A DNA stretch of 64,000 nt from Protaetiibacter mangrovi. Lineage in GTDB: Bacteria > Actinomycetota > Actinomycetes > Actinomycetales > Microbacteriaceae. Where the stretch lies: the NCBI RefSeq assembly GCF_024752305.1, contig NZ_JANTHX010000008.1:134825-198824 (forward strand). The letters run 5' to 3'. Both the position numbers and the translations under genes were made by a program. Below are positions 7,969-16,232 of this stretch, one piece after another; the first letter of the stretch is position 1; each line of letters opens with the position of its first letter. The notes beneath the pieces are model-generated. The model was not told the origin of the DNA. It ran no database searches and saw only the letters and a program-made list of their open reading frames with translations.

Positions 7969-10917
7969 ATGGCCATCCTCCTCTCCCGCATCGGCCGTTT
8001 CGCCTACCGGCGGGCGATCCCGGTGATCATCGCCTGGATCCTGATCGCCGCAGGCACCGTCGTCGGCGGGCTCGCGCTCGGCGGTCAGATGCAGGACTCG
8101 TTCAAGATCCCGGGCACCGAGTCGCAACAGGCGATCGACCGGCTCGCCGCCGTGTTCCCGCAGACCGCCGGAGCGAGCGCCCAGCTCGTCGTCCACTCGA
8201 CGGACGCTCCGATCGCGCAGCTGCAGGGCGACATCGAGTCGGTCGTCGACGAGCTCGGCGACGTCGACGGGGTCGAGAACGCGGTGTCGCCGTTCAGCGA
8301 GTACGCGACCGAGGCGATCAGCGACGACGGCATGACCGCCGTCGTGCAGGTGCAGTTCTCCCACTCGAGCGAGGAGGTCGCCGACGACACCCTCGACGCC
8401 GTGCAGCGGATCGGCGACGAGCTCGCCTCCGACACCGTTCAGGTCGAGTACGGCGGCCAGGTGTTCCAGAAGTTCCACATGGGCATCTCGATCATCGAGG
8501 TGATCGGCGTGCTGTTCGCGGCGGTCGTGCTCATCGTCACCTTCGGCTCGCTCCTCGCGGCCGGCCTGCCGCTCATCTCGGCGATGCTCGCGCTCGCCGT
8601 CTCGATGGGCGGCATCCTCGGCCTCGCCGCCTTCACGACGCTCTCGACGACCACGCCGATGCTCGCGCTCATGATCGGCCTCGCGGTCGGCATCGACTAC
8701 GCGCTGTTCATCCTGTCGCGGCATCGCAGCCAGCTCGCCCACGGGGTGGATCCCGAGGAGTCGGCGGCCACGGCCGTCGCCACCGCGGGCGGCTCCGTGG
8801 TGTTCGCGGGGGTGACCGTCATGATCGCGCTCGCGGGGCTGCTCATCGTCGGCATCCCGTTCCTCGGCATGATGGGCGTCACCGCGGCCTTCGCGGTGCT
8901 CATGGCGATGCTCGCCGCGCTCACCCTGCTGCCCGCGATCATGGGTCTGCTGAAGGGGCGGCTCGCGCCGAAGCCCGGCTCGCGTGCCGCGCGTCGCGCC
9001 CACCACGACGACGAGGCGGCGCACGCGACCGAGGTGCCGGATGCGGATGCGGGTGGGGATGCCACCCCGGCGAAGCCGCGCCGCAAGACGCTCGGCGAGC
9101 GCTGGGTCGCCCTCGTGCTCAAGGCGCCGGTCGTCTTCATCCTCGGCGTCGTCGCGCTGCTCGGCGTCGCCGCCGTGCCCGCGACCCAGCTCGCGCTCGC
9201 CCTGCCCGACGGCGGCTCGCTGTCGGAGGAGGAGACCTCGCGCCGCGCCTACGACCTCATCGCCGACGCGTTCGGACCCGGCCGCAACGGCCCGCTCGTC
9301 GTCACCGTCGACATCACGCAGACCACCGAGGTGCTGGGCGACCTCGACGCGATCGCCGCCGAGCTGGCCGACGTGCCGGGCGTCGCCTCCGTCGGCACGC
9401 CCATCCCGAACCCGACCGTCGACACGGCGATCATCCAGGTGATCCCGACGACCGGGCCGTCCGACCCCGAGACCACGGCCCTCGTGCAGCACATCCGCGA
9501 GCTCGCCCCCTCGATCGAGCAGGAGTACGACACGGCCATCGCCGTGACCGGCTCGACCGCCGTCGCGATCGACGTCTCCTCGCAGCTCGACTCCGCGCTG
9601 CTGCCCTTCGGACTCGTCGTCGTCGGGCTCTCGATCGTGCTGCTCATGATGGTGTTCCGCTCGATCGTCGTGCCGATCAAGGCCGCCGCCGGCTACCTGC
9701 TGTCGGTGCTCGCCTCGTTCGGCATCGTCGTCGCGGTGTTCCAGTGGGGCTGGGGTGCCGACGCGCTCAACGTCGTGCCGGGGCCGATCCTCAGCTTCAT
9801 GCCGATCCTGCTGATGGCGATCCTGTTCGGGCTCGCCATGGACTACGAGGTCTTCCTCGTCTCGGGCATGCGCGAGGCGCACGTGCACGGGGCGACCCCG
9901 AAGCAGGCGATCTCGCGCGGCTTCGCCGGCGCCGCCCGCGTCGTGACAGCGGCCGCCCTCATCATGTTCTTCGTCTTCGCCGCCTTCGTGCCGGAGGGTG
10001 CGTCGATGATCAAGGTGATCGCACTCGGGCTCGCCGTGGGCGTCGCGATCGACGCGTTCCTCATCCGCATGACTCTCGTGCCCGCGGTGATGGCGCTGTT
10101 CGGCCGCGCCGCCTGGTACCTGCCGAAGTGGCTCGACCGCATCCTGCCGAACGTCGACGTCGAGGGCGAGGGGCTGCGCGCCCACCTCGACGACCTCGCC
10201 TGGGCGCAGAGCCGCGTCGCCGACGGCGACGCCGTCACCCTGCAGGGTCTCGTCGGCGGCATCGGCGACACCCGCGTCGGGCCGTACGACGGGCGGGTGC
10301 CCGCCGGGTCGATCGCGCTCGTGGGCGGCGACGCCCCGCGCCGTCGGATGCTGGCCGCCACGGTCTCCGGACGCCTGCCCGCCGTCGGCGGTCGCGCGCA
10401 GGTCGCCGGACGTCCGCTGCCGAGCGAGGCGGCGCAGGTCTCGCGCCGGGTGTCGTTCGCCGAGTTCGGCGGAACCGCGCGCGAGGGCGAGCTGCCGCTC
10501 GGCGAACTGCTCGAGGAGCGGCTGCGCTACACGGGCCGCTGGTATCGCACCTTCACGGCCCGCAGCCGCGCCCGCGCCTGGGTCGCCCGCATCCACGACG
10601 TGGTCGGCGCCTCCGGGTCGGCCGTTCCGATCGGCTGGAACACCTCGCTCGCGGCGCTCCCGCCCGTCGAGCGGGCCATCGCGATCCTCGGCATCGCGCT
10701 CAGCGAGCGCACCCCGGTCGTCGTGGTCGACTCGGTCGACCCGCTGCCCGGGTCCGACGACGGCGCCGCCTTCCTGGTGGCCGTCGACCGGCTCGCGCCG
10801 CCTGCGACCACCGTCGTCATCGGGGCCGCCGACGCCCACCGCGTCACCCCGCCCCTCCTCTCCCGTCCCGTCGGGCACTACCGGCCCGCCGACCTCTCCG
10901 AAGGAGCCTCGCGATGA
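7969..10917 (+). CDS. MMPL-family RND transporter with degenerate ABC-ATPase-like C-terminal domain
   Basis: A 982-residue membrane exporter. Residues 1-720 form two MMPL/RND halves: TM1 (IPVIIAWILIAAGTVVGGLA), a first periplasmic domain, five helices including GLAVGIDYALF, then a hydrophilic linker rich in His/Asp, and a second half with GLAMDYEVFLVSGMREA. The GxxxDY motifs carry the expected proton-relay aspartates. After about residue 735 comes a 230-residue soluble part that looks like an ABC nucleotide-binding domain: PAGSIALVGGDAPRRRM at the Walker A place, a switch-like segment (PPVERAIAILGIALSER) and a Walker B-like VVVVDSVDPLP. The Walker A lysine and the GKST core are missing. It is coupled to the YhgE gene by ATGA and likely moves a lipid or lipophilic compound, powered by proton motive force. 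Confidence 0.88.
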   Translation: MAILLSRIGRFAYRRAIPVIIAWILIAAGTVVGGLALGGQMQDSFKIPGTESQQAIDRLAAVFPQTAGASAQLVVHSTDAPIAQLQGDIESVVDELGDVDGVENAVSPFSEYATEAISDDGMTAVVQVQFSHSSEEVADDTLDAVQRIGDELASDTVQVEYGGQVFQKFHMGISIIEVIGVLFAAVVLIVTFGSLLAAGLPLISAMLALAVSMGGILGLAAFTTLSTTTPMLALMIGLAVGIDYALFILSRHRSQLAHGVDPEESAATAVATAGGSVVFAGVTVMIALAGLLIVGIPFLGMMGVTAAFAVLMAMLAALTLLPAIMGLLKGRLAPKPGSRAARRAHHDDEAAHATEVPDADAGGDATPAKPRRKTLGERWVALVLKAPVVFILGVVALLGVAAVPATQLALALPDGGSLSEEETSRRAYDLIADAFGPGRNGPLVVTVDITQTTEVLGDLDAIAAELADVPGVASVGTPIPNPTVDTAIIQVIPTTGPSDPETTALVQHIRELAPSIEQEYDTAIAVTGSTAVAIDVSSQLDSALLPFGLVVVGLSIVLLMMVFRSIVVPIKAAAGYLLSVLASFGIVVAVFQWGWGADALNVVPGPILSFMPILLMAILFGLAMDYEVFLVSGMREAHVHGATPKQAISRGFAGAARVVTAAALIMFFVFAAFVPEGASMIKVIALGLAVGVAIDAFLIRMTLVPAVMALFGRAAWYLPKWLDRILPNVDVEGEGLRAHLDDLAWAQSRVADGDAVTLQGLVGGIGDTRVGPYDGRVPAGSIALVGGDAPRRRMLAATVSGRLPAVGGRAQVAGRPLPSEAAQVSRRVSFAEFGGTAREGELPLGELLEERLRYTGRWYRTFTARSRARAWVARIHDVVGASGSAVPIGWNTSLAALPPVERAIAILGIALSERTPVVVVDSVDPLPGSDDGAAFLVAVDRLAPPATTVVIGAADAHRVTPPLLSRPVGHYRPADLSEGASR

Positions 10918-12716
10918 GCACCCTCGACCCGACCATCGACCCGCGACCGCGGCGGCGCTGGGTGCGCGTGCTCGCGATCGTCGCGGCGGCCGTCGTGCCG
11001 CTCGCCTTCGCCGGCCTCACCATGGCGGCGCTCAGCGACACCGGTGACGGGATCGACCGCATCCCCGCCGCGATCGTGAACGAGGACGAGATGGTCACCC
11101 AGACCGCCGCCGACGGCACCGAGACCAAGGTGCTGGCCGGCCGACTGCTGGTGACCCAGCTCACCGGCTCCGACTCGCCCGGCATGGACTGGCAGCTCTC
11201 GAACGCCGACGAGGCCGCCGACATGCTCGCCTCCGGCGAGGTGTACGCGGTGCTGACGATCCCGTCCGACTTCTCGGCATCCGTGGTGTCGCTCTCGAGC
11301 ACCGACCCGGTTCAGGCGCAGCTCTCGCTCGAGACCGACGACGCCCACTCCTACCTCGCGGGCACCGTCGCTCAGTCGCTCGGCGACGGCATGGTGCGCA
11401 CCTTCGGCTCGAAGCTGACCGAGCAGTACATCTCGGGCATGTACACGCAGTTCGGCACGATCGGCGAGGCGTTCACCCAGTCGGCGGACGGGGCGTCGCA
11501 GCTCTCGGACGGCGCGGCGCAGGCGGCGACCGGTGCTCAGCAGTTCGCGGACGGGGTCGACCAGTACACCGACGGCGTCTCGGCGCTCTCGTCGGGCCTC
11601 GGCCAGCTGAACGCGGGCGCCGGGCAGCTCGACCAGCTCTCGGCGGGGGTCGCGCAGTACACGGGCGGCGTCTCGCAGCTCTCTGCCGCCATCGCCGCGC
11701 AGACGGCGATCATCGCCGACCCGGCGGCCGACCCGGTCGCGAAGGCGACCGCCACCGCGACGCTGCAGGCGCTCTCGCAGCAGCTCGCCCAGACGGCGGC
11801 GGGCGGATCCCAGCTCTCCTCCGGCGTGACGAGCGGCATCGACGGCATCCAGTCGGGCATCTCGCAGAGCGCCTCCGGTGCCGCGAAGCTCGCCGCGAAC
11901 GGCGGCTCGCTCGACTCGGGGGCGCAGAGCCTCGCCGACGGCAACGCGCAGCTCGCGTCCGGTGCGACCCAGCTCGCCGACGGCCTGCGGCAGGGCGCCG
12001 ACCAGCTGAACGGCGCATCCGATACCGACTCCTCGGATGCCGCATCCGTCGCCTCCGACCCCGTCGGACTCGACGTGACGACCGCGAACGCGGTGACCCA
12101 GGTGGGCCAGGTGATCGCCACCTACTTCGTGCCGCTCGGGCTCTGGGTGGGCGCGCTCGCGACGTTCCTCGTGCTGCCGCGTCTCAGCCGTCGCGTGCTC
12201 GCGTCGACCGCCGGCTCGAGCCGCGTGCTCGGCTCGGAGGTCGTGCGTGCGGGCGCCGTCGCGGCCGTGCAGGCGCTGCTGCTCGTGCTGCTCATGCACC
12301 TCGTGGCGGGCGTCGCCTGGTCGCTGCTGCCGGCGACGCTCGGGCTCTCGCTCGTGGCCGCGCTCGCCTTCACCGCGTTCCACCAGCTGCTCACGGTGGG
12401 CCTCGGCCGGGCGGGGCTCGTGATCTCGCTGCTGCTGCTCTCGCTGCAGATGGCCGCGGTCGGTGCGATCGTGCCCGCCCAGGCGCTCGCGGGGCCCTTC
12501 ACCTGGCTCGGCCAGTTGATGCCGCTCGGCTGGGCGACGACGGGTCTCCAGCAGATCGTCGCGGGAGGCGACGCCGGACTCGCCATCGGCAGCACGCTCG
12601 CGCTCGCCGCGTTCGGTGCGCTGAGCCTGCTCGCGAGCCGCCTCGTCATCCGTCGCGCCCGCCGCGCGAGCGTCATGCGGATGCTGCTGCCCGCCGCCGC
12701 CGCGGCCGCTCGCTGA
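10914..12716 (+). CDS. YhgE/Pip family membrane protein (ABC-2-like exporter component)
   Basis: A 600-residue protein of the YhgE/Pip family. TM1 (VLAIVAAAVVPLAFAGLTMAAL) is followed by a large outside domain. Its central part (about residues 185-370) is built of heptad-like repeats with QLSDGAAQAATGAQQFADG-type units, predicted to form a long coiled-coil stalk. Residues 390-600 contain five to six helices resembling the ABC-2 permease domain (YFVPLGLWVGALATFLVLP, then AAVGAIVPAQ and GWATTGLQQIVAGG). It overlaps the MMPL gene by ATGA. In other actinobacteria YhgE genes sit beside a TetR and an ABC-like ATPase; here that ATPase-like part is fused to the MMPL protein. Confidence 0.85.
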   Translation: MSTLDPTIDPRPRRRWVRVLAIVAAAVVPLAFAGLTMAALSDTGDGIDRIPAAIVNEDEMVTQTAADGTETKVLAGRLLVTQLTGSDSPGMDWQLSNADEAADMLASGEVYAVLTIPSDFSASVVSLSSTDPVQAQLSLETDDAHSYLAGTVAQSLGDGMVRTFGSKLTEQYISGMYTQFGTIGEAFTQSADGASQLSDGAAQAATGAQQFADGVDQYTDGVSALSSGLGQLNAGAGQLDQLSAGVAQYTGGVSQLSAAIAAQTAIIADPAADPVAKATATATLQALSQQLAQTAAGGSQLSSGVTSGIDGIQSGISQSASGAAKLAANGGSLDSGAQSLADGNAQLASGATQLADGLRQGADQLNGASDTDSSDAASVASDPVGLDVTTANAVTQVGQVIATYFVPLGLWVGALATFLVLPRLSRRVLASTAGSSRVLGSEVVRAGAVAAVQALLLVLLMHLVAGVAWSLLPATLGLSLVAALAFTAFHQLLTVGLGRAGLVISLLLLSLQMAAVGAIVPAQALAGPFTWLGQLMPLGWATTGLQQIVAGGDAGLAIGSTLALAAFGALSLLASRLVIRRARRASVMRMLLPAAAAAAR

Positions 12717-12723
12717 TCCCTTC

Positions 12724-12815
12724 TCCCTCAGAAATGCGGGAGATTCTGCGGGCAGCCCCCGACGATCCGCGGAGAGTGGGCGAGCCCGGCCCGGATCTCC
12801 TGCATTTCTGAGGGA
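12724..12815. repeat. Palindromic repeat, family 1, copy A
   Basis: Two 21-bp arms (12724-12744 and 12795-12815) match as an inverted repeat at 20 of 21 positions, around the core CAGAAATGCRGGAGA. The arms enclose 50 bp that differs from the other copies. The same arms recur at 44231-44326 and, less exactly, at 34254-34347. It lies between two converging genes and could also end transcription in both directions. A further small hairpin (GGCGGC-GGT-GCCGCC, 12820-12834) follows. I do not know a name for this family. Confidence 0.8.
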
Positions 12816-12842
12816 GGACGGCGGCGGTGCCGCCCTCGGGAC

Positions 12843-13736
12843 TCAGCGGGCGGGCTTCGCCGACTTCTTCTCGTGACGCCGGGCCTGCCGGATCTTGAGG
12901 GGCAGGTCGCCGCGGCCGCCCTCGATGGGCTCGCGCGTCGCGTGCTCCTGGCTCAGGTGCTCCCGCGCGAAGGCGACGGTCTGCACGAGCTTCTCGAGCC
13001 GGTACTGCTCATCCTTCTCCTGGCGCACGTTCACCTCGGCGACGATGTTGCCGTCCCAGCCGATGCTCGCCAGGTACTGCAGGGTCTCGGCCACCGGCTG
13101 GGTGCCCTCGCCCGGCAGCAGGTGCTCATCGAGGATCGCGCCGTCGGCGGCCGAGGTGGCGCCGTCGCACAGGTGGATGTGGCGCAGCTTCGGCCCCATC
13201 GCCATCGCCATCTCGAGGCTGTCGCGCCCCGACAGCGAGGCGTGCGAGAAGTCGAGGGTCATGTGGTCGACGTCGAGGTCGAGCGGATCGGGGGAGGGGG
13301 AGTAGGCCTTCATGCTGCGGCCCTTGACGGTCCACGGGAACATGTTCTCGACCGCCACCTCGACCCCGGAGTTCTTCGCGGTCTGCCGCACGATGCGCTC
13401 GAAGTTCTGCGCGTAGCCCGACTGCCAGCGGAACGGCGGGTGCACCACCACGGCATCCGCGCCGACCGCGGCGGCGAGCTCGCCCGACTTCTCGAGCTTC
13501 ACCTGCGGGTCGCGGCCCCACACGAACGTCGTCAGCAGCAGCACCGGCGCGTGGATGGCGGTGATCGGCAGCCCGTAGCGCTCGCTGATCTCGAGCAGCT
13601 TCGTCGCGTCCTGGGTGACCGGGTCGTTGGTGACCATGATCTCCATCGAGTCGAACCCTGCCATCCGCGCGATCCGGAAAGCGTGCTCGACGGCGAACGG
13701 GTAGACGCACGTCGTGCTCATGCCCACGGAGATCAT
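12843..13736 (-). CDS. Sugar phosphate isomerase/epimerase-like TIM-barrel protein
   Basis: A 297-residue member of the xylose isomerase-like/AP endonuclease 2 TIM-barrel superfamily. Metal-binding and barrel motifs are visible: VVHPPFRW, VENMFPW, LDFSHASLSG, HIHLCDG and, near the end, GNIVAEVNV. The basic tail (RQARRHEKKSAKPAR) is unusual. The start at 13736 follows a TAGCGT box by six bases, so the gene is probably leaderless. It stands alone, convergent to YhgE and divergent from otsA. The fold is clear; whether it is an isomerase, epimerase or deoxyribonuclease IV-like enzyme is not. Confidence 0.75.
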   Translation of the reverse strand: MISVGMSTTCVYPFAVEHAFRIARMAGFDSMEIMVTNDPVTQDATKLLEISERYGLPITAIHAPVLLLTTFVWGRDPQVKLEKSGELAAAVGADAVVVHPPFRWQSGYAQNFERIVRQTAKNSGVEVAVENMFPWTVKGRSMKAYSPSPDPLDLDVDHMTLDFSHASLSGRDSLEMAMAMGPKLRHIHLCDGATSAADGAILDEHLLPGEGTQPVAETLQYLASIGWDGNIVAEVNVRQEKDEQYRLEKLVQTVAFAREHLSQEHATREPIEGGRGDLPLKIRQARRHEKKSAKPAR

Positions 13737-13839
13737 GCGACCACGCTAGTCGCCGGATGTGTCGCGCGCGTGAAGTCACAGCAAGCGCCAAAGCTCGGCC
13801 CCCCGAACGGGGCACGGCGCGCCCGTGTACCGTGGACGC

Positions 13840-15327
13840 ATGGCCGACGAGAGCTACAGCTTCGTCGTCGTGTCCAACCGTCTCCCGGTCGACCGCGTGG
13901 TCGATGAGGCCGGCAACGCGAGCTGGAAGCAGTCGCCGGGAGGCCTCGTCACGGCGCTCGAACCCGTCATGCGCGCCGCCGACGGCGCCTGGGTGGGCTG
14001 GGCGGGCCAGGCCGACCTCGACCTCGAGCCGTTCGACAACGCGGGCATCCGCATCGTGCCGGTGCCGCTGTCGGAGTCCGACCTCGAGCTCTACTACGAG
14101 GGATTCAGCAACGACACCCTCTGGCCGCTGTACCACGACGTCATCGCGCAGCCGAGCTACCACCGCGAGTGGTGGGAGCGCTACGTGCAGGTGAACCGCC
14201 GGTTCGCGGAGGCGGTCGCGGGCGTGAGCGCCCCCGGCGCCACGGTGTGGGTGCAGGACTACCAGCTGCAGCTCGTGCCCGCGATGCTGCGGGAAGCCCG
14301 CCCCGATCTGCTGATCGGCTTCTTCAACCACATCCCGTTCCCGGCCTACGGCCTGTACTCGCAGCTGCCGTGGCGCCTGCAGATCATCGACGGGCTGCTC
14401 GGGGCGGATGTCGTGGGGTTCCAGCGGGTCGCCGACGCCGGCAACTTCTCGCGCGCGGTGCGGCGGCTGCGCGGTTACACCACCAAGTCGCCCGTGATCG
14501 AGGTGCCGGGCGTCGACGACGCGCCCGCCCGCCGCGTGATCGCGAAGCCGTTCCCGATCTCGATCGACGTCGCCGGCTTCCAGGAGCTGGCGTCGCGGCC
14601 GGAGGTGCAGGAGCGTGCGCGCCAGATCCGCGAGGACCTCGGCAACCCGAAGACGATCATGCTCGGCGTCGACCGGCTCGACTACACGAAGGGCATCACG
14701 CACCGGCTGAAGGCCTTCGGCGAGCTGCTCGCCGACGGATCCCTGTCGGTCGAGGACGTGACCCTCGTGCAGGTCGCCACGCCCTCGCGCGAGCGCGTCG
14801 AGAGCTACCGCCAGCTGCGCGACGAGATCGAGCTCGCGGTCGGCCGCATCAACGGCGACTACGGCACCATCAGCCACCAGGCCATCAGCTACCTGCACCA
14901 CGGCTTCCCGCGCGAGGAGATGGCGGCGCTGTACCTCGCGGCCGACGTCATGCTCGTCACGGCGCTGCGCGACGGGATGAACCTCGTCGCGAAGGAGTAC
15001 GTGGCGGCGCGGTCGGACGAGGACGGGGTGCTCATCCTCTCCGAGTTCGCGGGCGCCTCGGACGAGCTGCGGGCCGCGCTGCTCGTGAACCCGCACGACA
15101 TCGACGGGCTGAAGGACACCATCCTCCGCGCCATCGACATGCCCCGGCACGAGCGGCGCAAGCGGATGCACTCGCTGCGCAAGAAGGTCGCCGAGAACGA
15201 CGTCTCGCACTGGTCGGACTCGTTCCTCGCGACCCTGCGCCGGGCCCGCCGCACGCGCGCCGCCTGGGGCGGCTCGGGGCTGCCCGGCGAGGCGGAGTGG
15301 ACCGTCGAACGGCCGCCGCAGTCGTGA
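13840..15327 (+). CDS. otsA: Trehalose-6-phosphate synthase
   Basis: A 495-residue GT20 glycosyltransferase that joins UDP-glucose (or another NDP-glucose) and glucose-6-phosphate to give trehalose-6-phosphate. Family marks are SNRLPVDRV with the adjacent SPGGLVTAL loop, HIPFPAYGLYSQLPWR, LGVDRLDYTKGITHRL, LRDGMNLVAKEY and SEFAGASDEL. ATG 13840 is chosen over the in-frame GTG 15 bases earlier because a TACCGT box ends six bases before it (leaderless pattern). It overlaps otsB by GTGA, so both steps of trehalose synthesis are coupled. Trehalose is a stress solute and envelope building block in actinobacteria. Confidence 0.95.
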   Translation: MADESYSFVVVSNRLPVDRVVDEAGNASWKQSPGGLVTALEPVMRAADGAWVGWAGQADLDLEPFDNAGIRIVPVPLSESDLELYYEGFSNDTLWPLYHDVIAQPSYHREWWERYVQVNRRFAEAVAGVSAPGATVWVQDYQLQLVPAMLREARPDLLIGFFNHIPFPAYGLYSQLPWRLQIIDGLLGADVVGFQRVADAGNFSRAVRRLRGYTTKSPVIEVPGVDDAPARRVIAKPFPISIDVAGFQELASRPEVQERARQIREDLGNPKTIMLGVDRLDYTKGITHRLKAFGELLADGSLSVEDVTLVQVATPSRERVESYRQLRDEIELAVGRINGDYGTISHQAISYLHHGFPREEMAALYLAADVMLVTALRDGMNLVAKEYVAARSDEDGVLILSEFAGASDELRAALLVNPHDIDGLKDTILRAIDMPRHERRKRMHSLRKKVAENDVSHWSDSFLATLRRARRTRAAWGGSGLPGEAEWTVERPPQS

Positions 15328-16115
15328 ACGCGCCGCTGCCGGAGCCGCTCGTCGGGGCGCTCCGCGAACTCGCCCGGGTGCGCCGGCTGCTCGTCGCGCT
15401 CGACTTCGACGGCACCCTCGCACCCGAGGTCGACTCGCCCGAGAAGGCGCGCGCGCTGCCGGAGGCCCGCGCCGCCGTGCTGCGGCTGCTGGCGCTGCCG
15501 AACACCCGCGTCGCGCTCGTGAGCGGGCGCGCCCTGCGCTCCCTCGTCGAGGTCGCCGACCTTCCCGACGACGTGCTGCTCGTCGGGTCGCACGGCATCG
15601 AGCTGCGGCTCGACGACCCGCACGACAGGCTCGCGCTCGACACCGTGGAGCTCGAGCGGGTCGACGTGCTGCAGGAGGTGCTCAGCCAGGTCGCCGACTC
15701 GATCGACGATGTGTGGCTCGAGTCGAAGCCGGCCGGCTTCGCCCTCCACACCCGTCTCGCCACCGACGAGAACTCGCGCCTCGCGCACCTCGTGGCGCTG
15801 CGCGAGGCGCAGGCCGAGCTCGACGACCTCACCATCCGCGAGGGCAAGAACGTGCTCGAGTTCGCGGTGCGCTCGACCACGAAGGGCGAGGCGATCGAGC
15901 ACCTGCGACGCTACCTGGCGGCGGATGCCGTGTTCTACGCGGGCGACGACGTCACCGACGAGGACGCCTTCGACGCGCTGCAGGCGCACGATGTGGGCCT
16001 CAAGTCGGGTGACGGCCCGACGCTCGCCGGCTTCCGCGTGCCCGGCCCCGACGAGGTCGCGCACGTGCTCGCCGCCCTCGCCACCTTCCGCGAGGGCGAC
16101 GTCCACGAGCAGTGA
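15324..16115 (+). CDS. otsB: Trehalose-6-phosphate phosphatase
   Basis: A 263-residue HAD-superfamily phosphatase that removes phosphate from trehalose-6-phosphate. HAD motif I is LDFDGTLAP (nucleophile and acid aspartates), motif II VALVSGR, and motif IV YAGDDVTDEDAF; the cap segment includes GSHGIELR and GKNVLEFAV. The GTG start overlaps the otsA stop (GTGA), which decides the start. A palindromic repeat follows directly after the stop and may act as a terminator. Confidence 0.94.
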   Translation: MNAPLPEPLVGALRELARVRRLLVALDFDGTLAPEVDSPEKARALPEARAAVLRLLALPNTRVALVSGRALRSLVEVADLPDDVLLVGSHGIELRLDDPHDRLALDTVELERVDVLQEVLSQVADSIDDVWLESKPAGFALHTRLATDENSRLAHLVALREAQAELDDLTIREGKNVLEFAVRSTTKGEAIEHLRRYLAADAVFYAGDDVTDEDAFDALQAHDVGLKSGDGPTLAGFRVPGPDEVAHVLAALATFREGDVHEQ

Positions 16116-16116
16116 T

Positions 16117-16190
16117 GGTCATAGACATGTCTATGACCTCCTGGACACCGGCGCGCGGGTGTCCACCAGGGCGCAGACATGTCTATGACC
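16117..16190. repeat. Palindromic repeat, family 2, copy 1
   Basis: The element begins with a perfect 22-bp palindrome (16117-16138) centred on AGACATGTCT, continues with a GC-rich hairpin (GGACACC ... GGTGTCC, about 16142-16164) and ends with a second AGACATGTCTATGACC (16175-16190), an exact 16-bp direct repeat of 16123-16138. The same two modules, AGACATGTCT plus GGACACC/GGTGTCC around GCGCGC, recur after ilvC at 21653-21699. It lies between otsB and ilvD. Confidence 0.8.
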
Positions 16191-16232
16191 ACCGGTGCAC
16201 GTCAGCACCGGTATGCCGCCGGGAGTAACCTC

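Noticed and set aside
7957-10878. A 973-codon open frame antisense to the MMPL gene
   Set aside because: Its product is an Arg/Asp/His/Gly-rich composition typical of high-GC antisense frames and it lacks domains; the plus strand encodes a clear RND protein.
12724-12815. Insertion sequence with terminal inverted repeats
   Set aside because: The element is under 100 bp and has no reading frame; at most a MITE or REP-like element.
16179-16232. Upstream extension of ilvD to the ATG at 16179
   Set aside because: It lies within the family 2 palindromic repeat and has no ribosome binding site; GTG 16233 has GGGAG at proper distance.
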